The notes beneath the pieces are model-generated. The model did no database searches, was not told where the DNA came from, and was given only the letters and a program-made list of their open reading frames with translations. From Enterocloster alcoholdehydrogenati (lineage in GTDB: Bacteria > Bacillota > Clostridia > Lachnospirales > Lachnospiraceae), in NCBI RefSeq assembly GCF_013282095.1, contig NZ_BLTJ01000010.1, positions 1 through 64,000 on the forward strand: a stretch of 64,000 bases of DNA, given 5' to 3'. This document shows positions 25,700 to 34,490 of the stretch, piece by piece. The translations under genes and the position numbers were made by a program. The stretch's first letter is position 1; each line of letters starts with the position of its first letter.

Positions 25700-26569
25700 A
25701 TGAAAAAGCAGATCCCCGTGGATTTTAATACAAGGCAGTATATGCAGCCGGTCAACTTCGAACTGTTCTACTATAACGACACGGATCTTCAGTCTGTGGC
25801 AGCCCACCGCCATGATTACTGTGAATTTTACTTTTTTCTGGAAGGAGATGTGGACTACCATATCGGCGGCCAGCGCTACCGATTAAGCTATGGGGACTGT
25901 CTGCTGATCCCTCCCGGTGCGCCTCATTTTCCCGACTTTTTGTCCCATCAAAAGCCTTACCGCCGGTTTGTTTTCTGGATCGGCAGAGATTATTACAAGA
26001 GGCTGCGCAGACTGGATCCAGAGCTTACCTACTGTTTTGACTACGCGGCAGAGCACAGCTGCTACCGTTTTTCTACAGATCAGATTACGGCCCAGGATCT
26101 GCAGGGCAAGCTTTTGGATCTTTTGGAGGAGCTTGGCAACGACCGTCCCTTCCGACAGCAGGCGGCGGAACTGATGGCGATCTCCTTTCTTGTAACTGTA
26201 AACCGCCTTCTTTATGACAGCCTTCATGAGCGAACCCAGGTTTTTGAAAACGTGCTTTACCTGAGGATCTGCGATTACATCAACCAGCATCTGGAAGAAA
26301 ACCTGAGTCTTGACAGTCTGGCTGCCTATTTCTATGTGAGCAAGTATCACATTTCCCACATATTCAAAGACAGTATGGGGATCCCTCTTCATCAGTATAT
26401 CCTGAAAAAACGGCTTCATGCCAGCCGCCAGGCCATTCTCTCCGATCAGCCCATCAGCCATGTATACCAGCAGTTTGGCTTTAAGGACTATACCAGCTTT
26501 TTCAGGGCATTTAAAAAGGAATACGGTGTATCGCCCAAGGAATACCGGATGCAGCACCGGCTTACGTAA
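25700..26569 (+). CDS. AraC-family regulator with cupin sensor domain
   Basis: A 289-residue regulator. ATG 25700 has GGGAGG 7 nt upstream, so the longer frame from 25622 is not used. Residues about 15-110 are an AraC-type cupin (HRHDYCEFYFFLEGDVDYHIGG, then LLIPPGAPHFPDF); residues about 190-289 are the double helix-turn-helix (LSLDSLAAYFYVSKYHISHIFKDSMGIPLHQYILKKRL and ISHVYQQFGFKDYTSFFRAFKKEYGVSPKEYR). Divergent from uxuA, so it probably senses a hexuronate or mannonate and activates uxuA. The radical SAM gene follows 27 bp downstream and may be co-transcribed. Confidence 0.92.
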   Translation: MKKQIPVDFNTRQYMQPVNFELFYYNDTDLQSVAAHRHDYCEFYFFLEGDVDYHIGGQRYRLSYGDCLLIPPGAPHFPDFLSHQKPYRRFVFWIGRDYYKRLRRLDPELTYCFDYAAEHSCYRFSTDQITAQDLQGKLLDLLEELGNDRPFRQQAAELMAISFLVTVNRLLYDSLHERTQVFENVLYLRICDYINQHLEENLSLDSLAAYFYVSKYHISHIFKDSMGIPLHQYILKKRLHASRQAILSDQPISHVYQQFGFKDYTSFFRAFKKEYGVSPKEYRMQHRLT

Positions 26570-26596
26570 CCTCTTCCGTCAAAAGGAGTATACTAC

Positions 26597-27538
26597 ATGA
26601 ATCTTCCCTCTTATCAGTCATGCACCCTCTGCCCCCGCAAATGCCGAATTGACCGAAGCCGTCAGACCGGCTACTGCGGCTGCTCCGATCAGCTAAAGGC
26701 TGCCAGAGCTGCTCTTCATAAATGGGAAGAGCCTTGTCTCAGCGGGCCTGAATGGGCTCCCGGAGGCAGCGGAACTGTCTTTTTCTCCGGCTGTACCCTG
26801 CGCTGCTGCTTCTGCCAGAATTATCATATCAGCAGTGAACATTTCGGAAAAGAACTGACCTCTGACCAGCTGGCAGACATTTTTCTCCGGCTTCAGGATC
26901 AGGGCGCCTACAACATCAATCTGGTTACGCCCACTCAGTACCTGCCTTCCATCCTCCCCGCACTGGACAAAGTGCGTTCCCGGCTTTCCATCCCTGTAAT
27001 CTGCAACTGCAGCGGCTATGAACGTTCAGAGGTAACAGCACTTTTAAAGGACTATATCGACATCTGGCTGCCGGATCTGAAATACCATGACAGAGCACTC
27101 TCAGCCCGCCTCTCCAAAGCCCCGGATTACTTTGAAAATGCCTCCGCGGCCATCCTTCAGATGATCCGCCAGACCGGCGCTCCTGTTTTTGAGGAGCAGG
27201 CATCTGAGGACAATGCACATCCGTCATTTATGCTGATGAAAAAAGGTGTGATCCTCCGCCATATGGTTCTGCCGGGCCACAGAGATGACTCCATTTCCCT
27301 GATGCACTGGATTCATGATACGCTCCCAAAGGGACAATACCTTTTAAGTATTCTGAGCCAGTATACCCCCTGTTATCACAGCAGCGACTACCCTGAGCTC
27401 AACCGCCGGATCACCTCTTATGAATACGGCAAAGTAGTCGACGCAGCCATAGATCTGGGACTGACCCAGGGTTTTATGCAGAAAAAAAGCAGCGCCAAAA
27501 AAGAATACACGCCGCCATTTGATCTGGAAGGCCTTTGA
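26597..27538 (+). CDS. PflA-like radical SAM protein (COG1313 type)
   Basis: A 313-residue radical S-adenosylmethionine enzyme. The N-terminus has a Cys-rich knot (CTLCPRKCRIDR ... GYCGC) typical of the putative pyruvate-formate-lyase-activating group; the SAM cluster motif is CTLRCCFC (CxxxCxxC, about residues 67-74), followed by the aromatic-rich NYHIS and a TIM-barrel body (NLVTPTQYLPSILPAL, DIWLPDLKY, HMVLPGH). These proteins are annotated as glycyl-radical activators but a target has rarely been shown; no glycyl radical enzyme is nearby. ATG 26597 has AAGGAG upstream. Probably co-transcribed with the AraC gene. Confidence 0.88.
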   Translation: MNLPSYQSCTLCPRKCRIDRSRQTGYCGCSDQLKAARAALHKWEEPCLSGPEWAPGGSGTVFFSGCTLRCCFCQNYHISSEHFGKELTSDQLADIFLRLQDQGAYNINLVTPTQYLPSILPALDKVRSRLSIPVICNCSGYERSEVTALLKDYIDIWLPDLKYHDRALSARLSKAPDYFENASAAILQMIRQTGAPVFEEQASEDNAHPSFMLMKKGVILRHMVLPGHRDDSISLMHWIHDTLPKGQYLLSILSQYTPCYHSSDYPELNRRITSYEYGKVVDAAIDLGLTQGFMQKKSSAKKEYTPPFDLEGL

Positions 27539-27567
27539 TCCTGCCCTTCCTTTCATACTCTCATATA

Positions 27568-28204
27568 TAATAAAAGACGGATATCGAATCTTTGACTAAC
27601 CACGTTCTCGATTACGATATCCGTCTTTTGACTATCTCGTCCATTGGACCAAGCCTCACTTTCGAAACAATTGTTTCTTCTTTTGTGACTCTATATTTAA
27701 TTGTATCCTCTCTGCATTTTCTCTGCCCACTTTTGTATACTTACCTGCTTCGAATCCATTTTCCCATATTGCTTCTTTTTCTTTGATCCGGTATCTTCTT
27801 CCGTCCTAATGATACTTTCTCGTCATATCACTAAACCGGTATGCCATTGCTCTGAGATACTCTTGCGAATCATTTTGAAAATGTGGTCATCTGCCTGTTC
27901 CTATCTTTCTTCCAGACATTCTCTTTGGTTCATCTCATTAAGACTGCAGCTTTTTCCCAATCGATTGGACTCTTTTCTTAAATCAATTTCCTTTGGATTT
28001 ATCTGTCTGTACTATGTATGAGCAGTTATACCATGCAGAGCGTTTTCCCTGTTTCATCTATAATCTAATTGGATTAGCTTATAAACGAAACGAATCTTCT
28101 CATTCTGGTGGTCCGTACCTCCTTTGCTTAGATTTTACTTCGTTGAGCTGATTGTCTACAACTCCTTGCTGTCTTTTGTATCTTTTATTCTTTCCTCTTT
28201 TGTT
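27568..28204 (-). ncRNA. Candidate long structured noncoding RNA (about 0.63 kb)
   Basis: Between the radical SAM gene and the MATE gene lies 0.8 kb without a credible reading frame. On the minus strand it has a perfect promoter (TTGACA-N17-TATAAT) and ends in an intrinsic terminator with a 15-bp perfect stem, predicting a transcript from about 28204 to 27570. Internal pairings seen: a 14-position helix with one mismatch (CCGGTTTAGTGATA against TATCATTAGGACGG, 11-nt loop, about 27804-27842), TTAAGA...TCTTAA enclosing CCAATCGATTGG (about 27915-27980), GTCC-aat-GGAC (about 27638-27650) and GAAAC-aatt-GTTTC (about 27663-27676). Adenines are abundant in apparent single strands. Size and style resemble ornate RNAs such as ROOL, OLE or GOLLD, but I cannot assign it; it is not tmRNA, RNase P, SRP or 6S RNA by their hallmark sequences. 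Confidence 0.75.
27572..27629. terminator. Long-stem terminator (ncRNA and radical SAM gene)
   Basis: AAAAGACGGATATCG (27572-27586) and CGATATCCGTCTTTT (27615-27629) form a perfect 15-bp stem with a 28-nt loop. The T-rich tail is better on the minus strand (TTTTATTATAT), the direction of the ncRNA. Confidence 0.9.
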
Positions 28205-28210
28205 GTCTTT

Positions 28211-28239
28211 ATTATACAAAAAGAGCCTCTTTTTGTCAA
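28211..28239 (-). promoter_or_regulatory. Consensus promoter of the ncRNA with palindromic spacer
   Basis: On the minus strand TTGACA (28239-28234), 17-bp spacer and TATAAT (28216-28211), both hexamers perfect. The spacer is filled by CAAAAAGAGCCTCTTTTTG (28217-28235), a perfect palindrome with 9-bp arms around one central base; a further CTCTTTTTG half-site lies just upstream at about 28242-28250. This could be an operator, or a short terminator for the upstream MATE gene. Confidence 0.85.
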
Positions 28240-28366
28240 GACTCTTTTTGTAATTTTTACATATTTTTTGTCTATTTTTAAATTGTTTTAATTTAATGTA
28301 ATTTTTTCTACATTTATATAATTTTCATCAATTATTCTTCGTTTTACTTTATGAATTTTCAGAATA

Positions 28367-29722
28367 TTATATTATTTCATCCTGTTTTGGAAGTTTTTTA
28401 CGGATGATATGGAATGTAATCATATGGGCTGCTGCCGTAATCAGCCATGACACAGGATAGGAAAGATAGAGCATCGGTAAAGATCGGTAAACGGCAAAAA
28501 CAGTAAAGATCCAGAGGATTCTGAAACCGCAGGCTCCGGTAAGGGACACGATCATGGGAAGCACTGAATATCCCAGGCCTCTTAAGCTTCCTACCATGCA
28601 GTCCATCAGACCGCAGATAAAATAGGTTCCGCAGATGATCCGAAGCCGCAGCATCCCATAATTTAAAACCTCTGGATCAGAGGAATACACTCCCAGCAGA
28701 TGAGGGCCTGCCGCTGCGGCTGACAGCCCCAGAATCAGGCCCACTGCCGTAACCACAGCCAGGCAGATGTTCTTTACCTTATTGATCCGGCTGTATTTTC
28801 TGCCGCCCAGGTTCTGGCTGGTGAAGCTTAGGCTTGTCTGGTAGACCGCGTTCATGGCCGTGTATACAAAGCCTTCGATATTGGCGGAGGCCGTATTCCC
28901 GGCCATGGCTACAGAGCCAAAGGAATTAACGGAGGACTGGATCAAAACATTGGATACAGAGAAGATAGCTCCCTGCATCCCGGCCGGCAGGCCGATCTTT
29001 ATAATCTTCTTCAGCTTGTCCCCTTGAATGGACAGCTTCTTTAAATGAAGTTTCATCATCCCCTTTTCTTCCATCAGGCTCTTAAGCACAAGCAGGGCGG
29101 AAATATGCTCGGAGATTACCGTTGCCCATGCTACGCCGTCTACCCCCATTCCAAGAACGGCTACGAAGAACAGGTTTAAAACCACATTAACTGCGCCTGC
29201 GGCAAAAAGAAAATACAGAGGCCGTCTGGTATCCCCCACAGCCCGCAGAATGGCGGCTCCAAAGTTATAAAGCATCAGAACCGGCATTCCCAGAAAATAG
29301 ATCCGCATATAGAGCACCGCCTGATCCAGCACATCCTCCGGCGTTCCCATGATCTCAAGCATAGGGCCTGCGGCAAGCTCTCCCACCGCTATAAGGAATG
29401 CTCCGCTAAGCAGGGCGGTGAGAACGGCTGTATGTATGGTCTCCTGAACATCCTTTTCCTTCTGTCCGCCGTAATACCGTGCCACCAGCACGTTTACGCC
29501 TACAGACAGCCCCACAAAAATATTGATCAGCAGATTGATCAGGGATGACGTGGAACCCACTGCCGCCAGAGCCGTACTTCCGGTAAAACGCCCTACTACA
29601 ATGATGTCGGCAGCGTTAAAGAGAAGCTGAAGGATCCCCGAAAGCATCAGCGGGATGGAAAATAGCAGAATCTTGCCGAGAAGCGGACCGCTGCACATAT
29701 CAATCTCATATGACTTTTTCAT
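28367..29722 (-). CDS. MATE-family multidrug/cation exporter
   Basis: A 451-residue membrane protein with twelve predicted helices in two halves, the normal MATE size. It exports organic cations, drugs or metabolites in exchange for sodium or protons. Family hallmarks: GKILLFSIPLMLSGILQLLFNAADIIVVGRF at the N-terminus, GLSVGVNVLVARYYG, the mid-protein junction GLPAGMQGAIFSVSNVLIQSSVNSFG at the start of the second half, and ANIEGFVYTAMNAVYQTSLSF. GGAGG lies 11 nt before ATG 29722. It reads toward the ncRNA promoter. Substrate unknown. Confidence 0.94.
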   Translation of the reverse strand: MKKSYEIDMCSGPLLGKILLFSIPLMLSGILQLLFNAADIIVVGRFTGSTALAAVGSTSSLINLLINIFVGLSVGVNVLVARYYGGQKEKDVQETIHTAVLTALLSGAFLIAVGELAAGPMLEIMGTPEDVLDQAVLYMRIYFLGMPVLMLYNFGAAILRAVGDTRRPLYFLFAAGAVNVVLNLFFVAVLGMGVDGVAWATVISEHISALLVLKSLMEEKGMMKLHLKKLSIQGDKLKKIIKIGLPAGMQGAIFSVSNVLIQSSVNSFGSVAMAGNTASANIEGFVYTAMNAVYQTSLSFTSQNLGGRKYSRINKVKNICLAVVTAVGLILGLSAAAAGPHLLGVYSSDPEVLNYGMLRLRIICGTYFICGLMDCMVGSLRGLGYSVLPMIVSLTGACGFRILWIFTVFAVYRSLPMLYLSYPVSWLITAAAHMITFHIIRKKLPKQDEII

Positions 29723-29864
29723 AATAACATAACCTCCATTTGCTGTTATGTACCCTCAAATGTACAAATTAACATTACTTTAACACAGCCGGAAATATTT
29801 TACAAGTTCCCTTTTAAACGCTTTTTCAACGTATTTTTACCGGGCAGAAATACAGGAATTTCAC

Positions 29865-29893
29865 TTGACATTTCCTATAAAATTACCTACACT
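29865..29893 (+). promoter_or_regulatory. mntP promoter
   Basis: TTGACA (29865-29870), 17-bp spacer, TACACT (29888-29893). The 76-nt leader carries a TCGGAA...TTCCGA hairpin (29913-29936). The conserved sequences of a yybP-ykoY manganese riboswitch are not seen. Confidence 0.75.
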
Positions 29894-29969
29894 GGTTCAT
29901 AAACTGTGTCTTTCGGAAAAAATGCAAAAGTTCCGAACGTACACCTTATCATTCAGGAGGAAAATGATC

Positions 29970-30533
29970 ATGTCATTAACAGAACTATTTATCATTGCCG
30001 TCGGACTTTCCATGGACGCCTTTGCCGTGGCGGTCTGTAAGGGACTTGCCATGGGGAAAATGAGCTGGAAAAACGCGGGGATCGTAGGCCTATATTTCGG
30101 AGGATTTCAGGGGGCCATGCCTCTGATCGGATACATCCTTGGCTCCCGGTTCAGCGGCACCATAGAATCCTATGACCACTGGATCGCATTTGTGCTTCTT
30201 GCCCTCATAGGAGGCAATATGATCAAGGAAGCATTTGACAGCAGCGAAGAGACGGCAGATCCTTCTCTTGATGTAAAAACCATGACGCTCATGGCCGTTG
30301 CCACCAGCATCGACGCCCTGGCAATCGGTGTCACCTTTGCCTTTCTTCAAGTAGACATCGTACCCGCTGTCTCCTTTATCGGTATCGTTACCTTCTGCCT
30401 GTCCGCAGCGGGCGTTAAGATTGGAAATGTATTCGGCTGCCGTTACCAGAAGAAGGCGGAATTTGCGGGGGGCCTGATCCTGGTGCTCATGGGGTTTAAG
30501 ATTTTGCTGGAGCATCTGGGTGTTTTGGGCTGA
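29970..30533 (+). CDS. mntP: Manganese efflux pump MntP
   Basis: A 187-residue membrane protein with six predicted helices, the usual MntP length. It exports Mn(II). ATG 29970 is preferred (CAGGAGG 9 nt upstream); ATG 29964 is too close to the ribosome site. The duplicated signature is present: [15 protein letters not shown] in helix 1 and [15 protein letters not shown] in the second half, each with the conserved Asp, and the GGxxMxxEAF-like segment [12 protein letters not shown]. Monocistronic, with its own promoter and a strong terminator. Confidence 0.95.
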   Translation: MSLTELFIIAVGLSMDAFAVAVCKGLAMGKMSWKNAGIVGLYFGGFQGAMPLIGYILGSRFSGTIESYDHWIAFVLLALIGGNMIKEAFDSSEETADPSLDVKTMTLMAVATSIDALAIGVTFAFLQVDIVPAVSFIGIVTFCLSAAGVKIGNVFGCRYQKKAEFAGGLILVLMGFKILLEHLGVLG

Positions 30534-30565
30534 CAGCCGTCAGCCTGTGCGCGAGACGTACATAC

Positions 30566-30631
30566 AAAAAGAGGCATCCGGCCAGTATCCGGGGAAGTTC
30601 ATTTCCCGGTGTCCGGCCAGCTGCCTCTTTT
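30566..30631. terminator. Large bidirectional terminator after mntP
   Basis: AAAAAGAGGCA ... TGCCTCTTTT with an inner CCGGCCA/CCGGCCAG and CCGGGGAA/TTTCCCGG stem. It also lies beyond the convergent wall-binding protein gene. Confidence 0.9.
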
Positions 30632-30660
30632 ATATTGCTTTTCCCATCGTCCTATGGCGC

Positions 30661-31404
30661 TTACACTCTCATACCGCTTCCGTCCAGCTGAAAGCCGTCT
30701 ATAGTGCAGTTGGTCATCATCACTCCGTTATCCGGATTCAGATAATACCAGGCGCCCTTATACTCCTGCCAGCCGGTTTTCATATAGCCATCCATCCCAA
30801 AGAGATACCATCGGTCGTTAATCATGGCCCAGGAGGTAAGATACGCATCCTGATAAAGATAGCGCCAGCCCTTTTTATCCTGTTCCCAGCTGCCCAGGTG
30901 GATATTCCTGTAGGAAGGCATCTCCCCCTCCGGCAGAAGGGAAAAGTAGTAGGAACTGCGCTCGTCTCCTCTGGCAAATTCAATCACATAGCATCGCTCC
31001 TGGGAATCATAGAGCCTCTCTTCACTTTCCTTCGCCATGGTTTCAGGGCGGACTACCGGATAGTGCTCTCCCTCTTTTAAGCCGTAGACCCGGCATTCCA
31101 GGCTTTTTTGAGTATCTCCCTCATAGGTGATCAGGTAATAATTTAAAATAACATCGTCCAGATTGACTCCATTTTCATCCTTTGTAATGGTAAATGTGTC
31201 CTTTTCAGAAATCCTGTTTCCCATCACATAGGACGTATAACCGTCATAAACAGCCGTCTGACGGCTGTTTACATCCAGGTGAAGAGACACCGGAACCGGC
31301 GTTTTGTCTGCTGATCCGGCCTGGGCGCTAAAGGCGCCCGCGATGGTCAACAGGACGGCGGCAGCCAGCGCCTTCATGCAGCGTCGTATTCCCGTCTTTT
31401 TCAT
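30661..31404 (-). CDS. Secreted protein with choline-binding-type wall repeats
   Basis: A 247-residue exported protein. ATG 31404 follows AAGGAGGTGG; the longer frame from 31455 is not used. A signal peptide is visible (MKKTGIRRCMKALAAAVLL ... SAQA), then about 150 residues of unrecognised beta-rich sequence, then C-terminal cell-wall-binding repeats (DRWYLFGMDGYMKTGWQEYKGAWYYLNPDNG), a PF01473/PF19127-type pattern that binds choline or wall glycans. The function of the central part is unknown. It follows tyrS by 47 bp on the same strand, possibly read through from it. Confidence 0.8.
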   Translation of the reverse strand: MKKTGIRRCMKALAAAVLLTIAGAFSAQAGSADKTPVPVSLHLDVNSRQTAVYDGYTSYVMGNRISEKDTFTITKDENGVNLDDVILNYYLITYEGDTQKSLECRVYGLKEGEHYPVVRPETMAKESEERLYDSQERCYVIEFARGDERSSYYFSLLPEGEMPSYRNIHLGSWEQDKKGWRYLYQDAYLTSWAMINDRWYLFGMDGYMKTGWQEYKGAWYYLNPDNGVMMTNCTIDGFQLDGSGMRV

Positions 31405-31451
31405 CCGGCCACCTCCTTTTTCTTTGCTCCGTCTTTCTTTTACGGGCATGA

Positions 31452-32678
31452 TCACTTTACGATCACTTTCTTAAAATTCTTCTTACCCCTCTTTACCACA
31501 ATTCCATCTCCGGCAAACAGTTCCTTTTCAAAGGCTGCATGGATGTCCTTTACGGTTTCCCCGTTTACGGATACGCCGCCCTGCTCTACGTTTCTTCTGG
31601 CTTCAGAGCGGGAGGATGCAAGGCCGGACTTTGTAAGAACCGTCAGGATGTCAATGGTATTTTCTCTGAAATCCTCTTTGGTAAGCTCGCTGGTAGGCAT
31701 ATTTACTGTGCTGCCCCCGGCAGAGAATAAAGCCCTTGCGCCTTCCTGAGCCTTGGTTGCCTCTTCCTCGCCGTGCACCAGCTTGGTCAGTTCAAAGGCC
31801 AGGATCTCCTTTGCCTGATTTAACTGGCTGCCTTCCCACTTATCCATCTCGTCGATCTGCTCTAAGGGAAGGAAAGTCAGCATCCGCAGGCACTTAAGAA
31901 CATCGGCATCCGCTATATTTCTCCAATACTGGTAGAAATCGAAGGGAGAAGTCTTGTTTGGATCAAGCCATACTGCGCCGGACTGCGTCTTTCCCATCTT
32001 CTTGCCCTCGGAATTTAACAGCAGGGTGATGGTCATGGCATGGGCGTCCTTGCCAAGCTTGCGGCGGATCAGTTCCGTACCGCCTAACATATTGCTCCAC
32101 TGGTCGTCGCCGCCAAACTGCATATTACAGCCGTAGCGTTTAAACAGCTCGTAGAAGTCGTAGCTCTGCATAAGCATATAGTTAAATTCCAGGAAGCTTA
32201 AGCCCTTTTCCATTCTCTGCTTATAGCACTCAGCCCTCAGCATATTGTTGACGGAAAAATGCGGGCCGACCTCGCGGAGAAATTCGATGTAGTTTAAGTC
32301 CATCAGCCACTCGGCGTTGTTGACCATCATGGCCTTTCCCTCGGAAAAGTCGATAAAACGGCTCATCTGCTGCCTGAAACAGTCGCAGTTGTGCTGGATG
32401 ATCTCAGGAGTCATCATGGTTCTCATATCACTGCGGCCGGAAGGATCTCCTACCATACCGGTGCCGCCGCCGATGAGGGCAATGGGCTTATTGCCCGCCA
32501 TCTGGAGACGTTTCATAAGGCAAAGGGCCATAAAATGGCCTACATGAAGGCTGTCTGCAGTAGGATCAAAACCGATGTAGAATACGGCTTTGCCTTCGTT
32601 TACCATTTTTTTGATTTCTTCTTCGTTTGTCACCTGGGCGATGAGGCCTCTGGCAATCAGTTCTTCGTAGATCTGCAT
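31452..32678 (-). CDS. tyrS: Tyrosyl-tRNA synthetase
   Basis: A 408-residue class I aminoacyl-tRNA synthetase that charges tRNA-Tyr. Seen: the HIGH-equivalent DSLHVGHF (about residues 43-50), YMLMQSYDF and GGDDQWSN around the tyrosine pocket, the KMSKS-equivalent KKMGKT (about residue 230), and a C-terminal S4 RNA-binding domain (SRSEARRNVEQGGVSVNGETV). AAGGAG precedes ATG 32678. Expression is controlled by the T-box leader immediately upstream. Single-copy status cannot be judged from this window. Confidence 0.97.
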   Translation of the reverse strand: MQIYEELIARGLIAQVTNEEEIKKMVNEGKAVFYIGFDPTADSLHVGHFMALCLMKRLQMAGNKPIALIGGGTGMVGDPSGRSDMRTMMTPEIIQHNCDCFRQQMSRFIDFSEGKAMMVNNAEWLMDLNYIEFLREVGPHFSVNNMLRAECYKQRMEKGLSFLEFNYMLMQSYDFYELFKRYGCNMQFGGDDQWSNMLGGTELIRRKLGKDAHAMTITLLLNSEGKKMGKTQSGAVWLDPNKTSPFDFYQYWRNIADADVLKCLRMLTFLPLEQIDEMDKWEGSQLNQAKEILAFELTKLVHGEEEATKAQEGARALFSAGGSTVNMPTSELTKEDFRENTIDILTVLTKSGLASSRSEARRNVEQGGVSVNGETVKDIHAAFEKELFAGDGIVVKRGKKNFKKVIVK

Positions 32679-33114
32679 TGTTGTACTCTCCTTTGCTATT
32701 CCTATTTTACCATATTTCTACTTTCATGCAAGGGCTTGATTTCTTACAGTTTTAAGCGGTTTTGCCAAGTTTTGCGAAAAAAAAACTCCGTCCTCTCTTT
32801 CAAAAGGACGGAGCATAAAGCCCGTGTTACCACCTGATGTTCACAGACAGCTCGCGCCGCCTGCCTCTTCGAGTACGGACCATAACGAAACCGCTTGAAA
32901 ATCCCATATGGCAGATACTCTAGCACGATAACGTGTGCAGGATCCGTCGCAGCCTACCAGGCTCTCAAAATACCGTAAATGGTTTCCAGGCCGTTTGGTG
33001 CGAAGCTCGGAGATGTATTCGTAACCTGCTTTCCATGCGCCTCTCATCTGCCGGCTGCTTTCTGTATGCTTTTGCAGGATATTACTTCTTCTCGTCATAG
33101 CCAATTCATGAAAT
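32679..33114 (-). promoter_or_regulatory. tRNA-Tyr T-box leader of tyrS
   Basis: On the minus strand the leader contains the T-box AGGTGGTAACACGG (32835-32822) with a TGGT bulge for the tRNA acceptor end, followed by the competing terminator CTCCGTCC...GGACGGAG (32786-32813) and nine T. Upstream, stem I includes GAAGTAAT-type and GAATAC elements; a TAC at 33017-33015 is a suitable tyrosine specifier. Uncharged tRNA-Tyr binding would favour antitermination and tyrS expression. Confidence 0.92.
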
Positions 33115-33121
33115 TACCACC

Positions 33122-33150
33122 ATTATAGGCAGACATCCCTGATTTGTCAA
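33122..33150 (-). promoter_or_regulatory. tyrS T-box promoter
   Basis: On the minus strand TTGACA (33150-33145), 17-bp spacer, TATAAT (33127-33122): both hexamers perfect. Confidence 0.88.
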
Positions 33151-33442
33151 GCCTTGACATCAGGGATTTGCAGTAACTGTTCAGCCACGCGGCAATTTAT
33201 GCGGAAATATGTGCTGCAAACTGGCTTGAATAAGCATATCTCTGTGCAAATTGTCATATGGCTGAATAGTTCCGTTTTGTACTTTACGAATCAAATTTTG
33301 TATATTATAATGTTGCATTATCAGCTTTATAGCTTTACTGCAATGAATGCAGCTGTTCAGGGCGGCGTGAAAACATCCAAAAAATGCTCCATCCTGAATC
33401 GTTACCCGCTGAACAGCACACAAATCGGGAGGATTTAAAAAT

Positions 33443-34474
33443 ATGGGATTTACACTTGTAAATGAGCTGCCTACTCCGGCTGAGATTCTGGAGCAGTTCC
33501 CTCTTGCGGATCATCTGGCAGCGCTGAAAAAGGAACGAGATGAAGAGATCGCGAAGGTTATTACAGGCCAGAGCAATAAATTTCTGGTAATCATCGGCCC
33601 CTGCTCCGCAGACAACGAGGATGCTGTATGCGATTATGCCAACCGCCTGGCTAAAGTCCAGGAGGCTACCAAAGACAAGCTGATCGTGATCCCCAGAGTT
33701 TACACAAACAAACCAAGGACCACAGGGGAAGGCTATATGGGAATGCTGCACCAGCCGGATCCTGAGAAAAAGCCGGATATGCTTCAGGGGATCCTTGCAA
33801 TCCGCCATATGCATATGCGGGTTCTCCGCGAAACCGGTATGTCCACGGCTGATGAGATGCTTTATCCGGACAATCTGCAGTATCTGTCCGATATCATGTC
33901 CTATATTGCCGTAGGCGCCCGTTCCGTGGAAAACCAGTACCACCGTCTGGTGGCAAGCGGCTGCGACGTGCCGGTAGGTATGAAGAACCCCACCAGCGGA
34001 GACATGACTGTTATGTTAAACTCGGTCGTTGCTGCCCAGCTCCCCCACGACTTTATCTTCCGTGGCGATGAGGTAAGCTGCCCCGGCAATCCGCTGACCC
34101 ACGTAATCCTTCGGGGCGCAGTGAACAAACGAGGCCAGTGCAGCCCCAACTACCACTACGAGGATCTTAAGCTTCTCTGCGATCTCTACGCACAGAGAGA
34201 TCTTAAGAATCCAGCCTGCATCGTAGATACCAACCACTCCAATTCCAACAAGCAGTACGCCGAACAGGTGCGTATTGCCAAGGAAATCCTGCACAGCCGC
34301 CGCTACTCTGATGACGTCCGTCGTCTGGTAAAGGGACTTATGATCGAAAGCTACATCGAACCCGGCAGCCGCAGGATCGGCGAACACTGCTACGGCCAGT
34401 CCATCACGGATCCCTGTCTGGGCTGGGAAGAAAGCGAACGGCTGATGTACGAGATCGCGGATATGATCGAATAA
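33443..34474 (+). CDS. aroF: 3-deoxy-7-phosphoheptulonate (DAHP) synthase, type I
   Basis: A 343-residue enzyme that condenses phosphoenolpyruvate and erythrose 4-phosphate in the first step of the shikimate pathway. Motifs of the AroFGH family: FLVIIGPCSADNE, PRVYTNKPRTTGEGYMGM, MLYPDNLQYLSDIMSYIAVGARSVENQYHR, GMKNPTSGDM, CIVDTNHSNSNKQY and GLMIESYIEPGSRRI. GGGAGG lies 8 nt before ATG. Which of aroF, aroG or aroH it corresponds to, and which amino acid inhibits it, is not decidable; adjacency to the tyrosine T-box of tyrS is divergent, not shared. The 260-bp upstream region has only a moderate promoter (TTGTAC, TATATT, 18 bp). Confidence 0.94.
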   Translation: MGFTLVNELPTPAEILEQFPLADHLAALKKERDEEIAKVITGQSNKFLVIIGPCSADNEDAVCDYANRLAKVQEATKDKLIVIPRVYTNKPRTTGEGYMGMLHQPDPEKKPDMLQGILAIRHMHMRVLRETGMSTADEMLYPDNLQYLSDIMSYIAVGARSVENQYHRLVASGCDVPVGMKNPTSGDMTVMLNSVVAAQLPHDFIFRGDEVSCPGNPLTHVILRGAVNKRGQCSPNYHYEDLKLLCDLYAQRDLKNPACIVDTNHSNSNKQYAEQVRIAKEILHSRRYSDDVRRLVKGLMIESYIEPGSRRIGEHCYGQSITDPCLGWEESERLMYEIADMIE

Positions 34475-34490
34475 GAGATCCATTATTTAA

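Noticed and set aside
27740-27760. T-loop-like GCTTCGAATCC suggesting a tRNA inside the RNA region
   Set aside because: No acceptor, D or anticodon stems could be built around it on either strand.
29894-29969. Manganese (yybP-ykoY) riboswitch before mntP
   Set aside because: The leader is too short and lacks the conserved loop sequences; only one simple hairpin is present.
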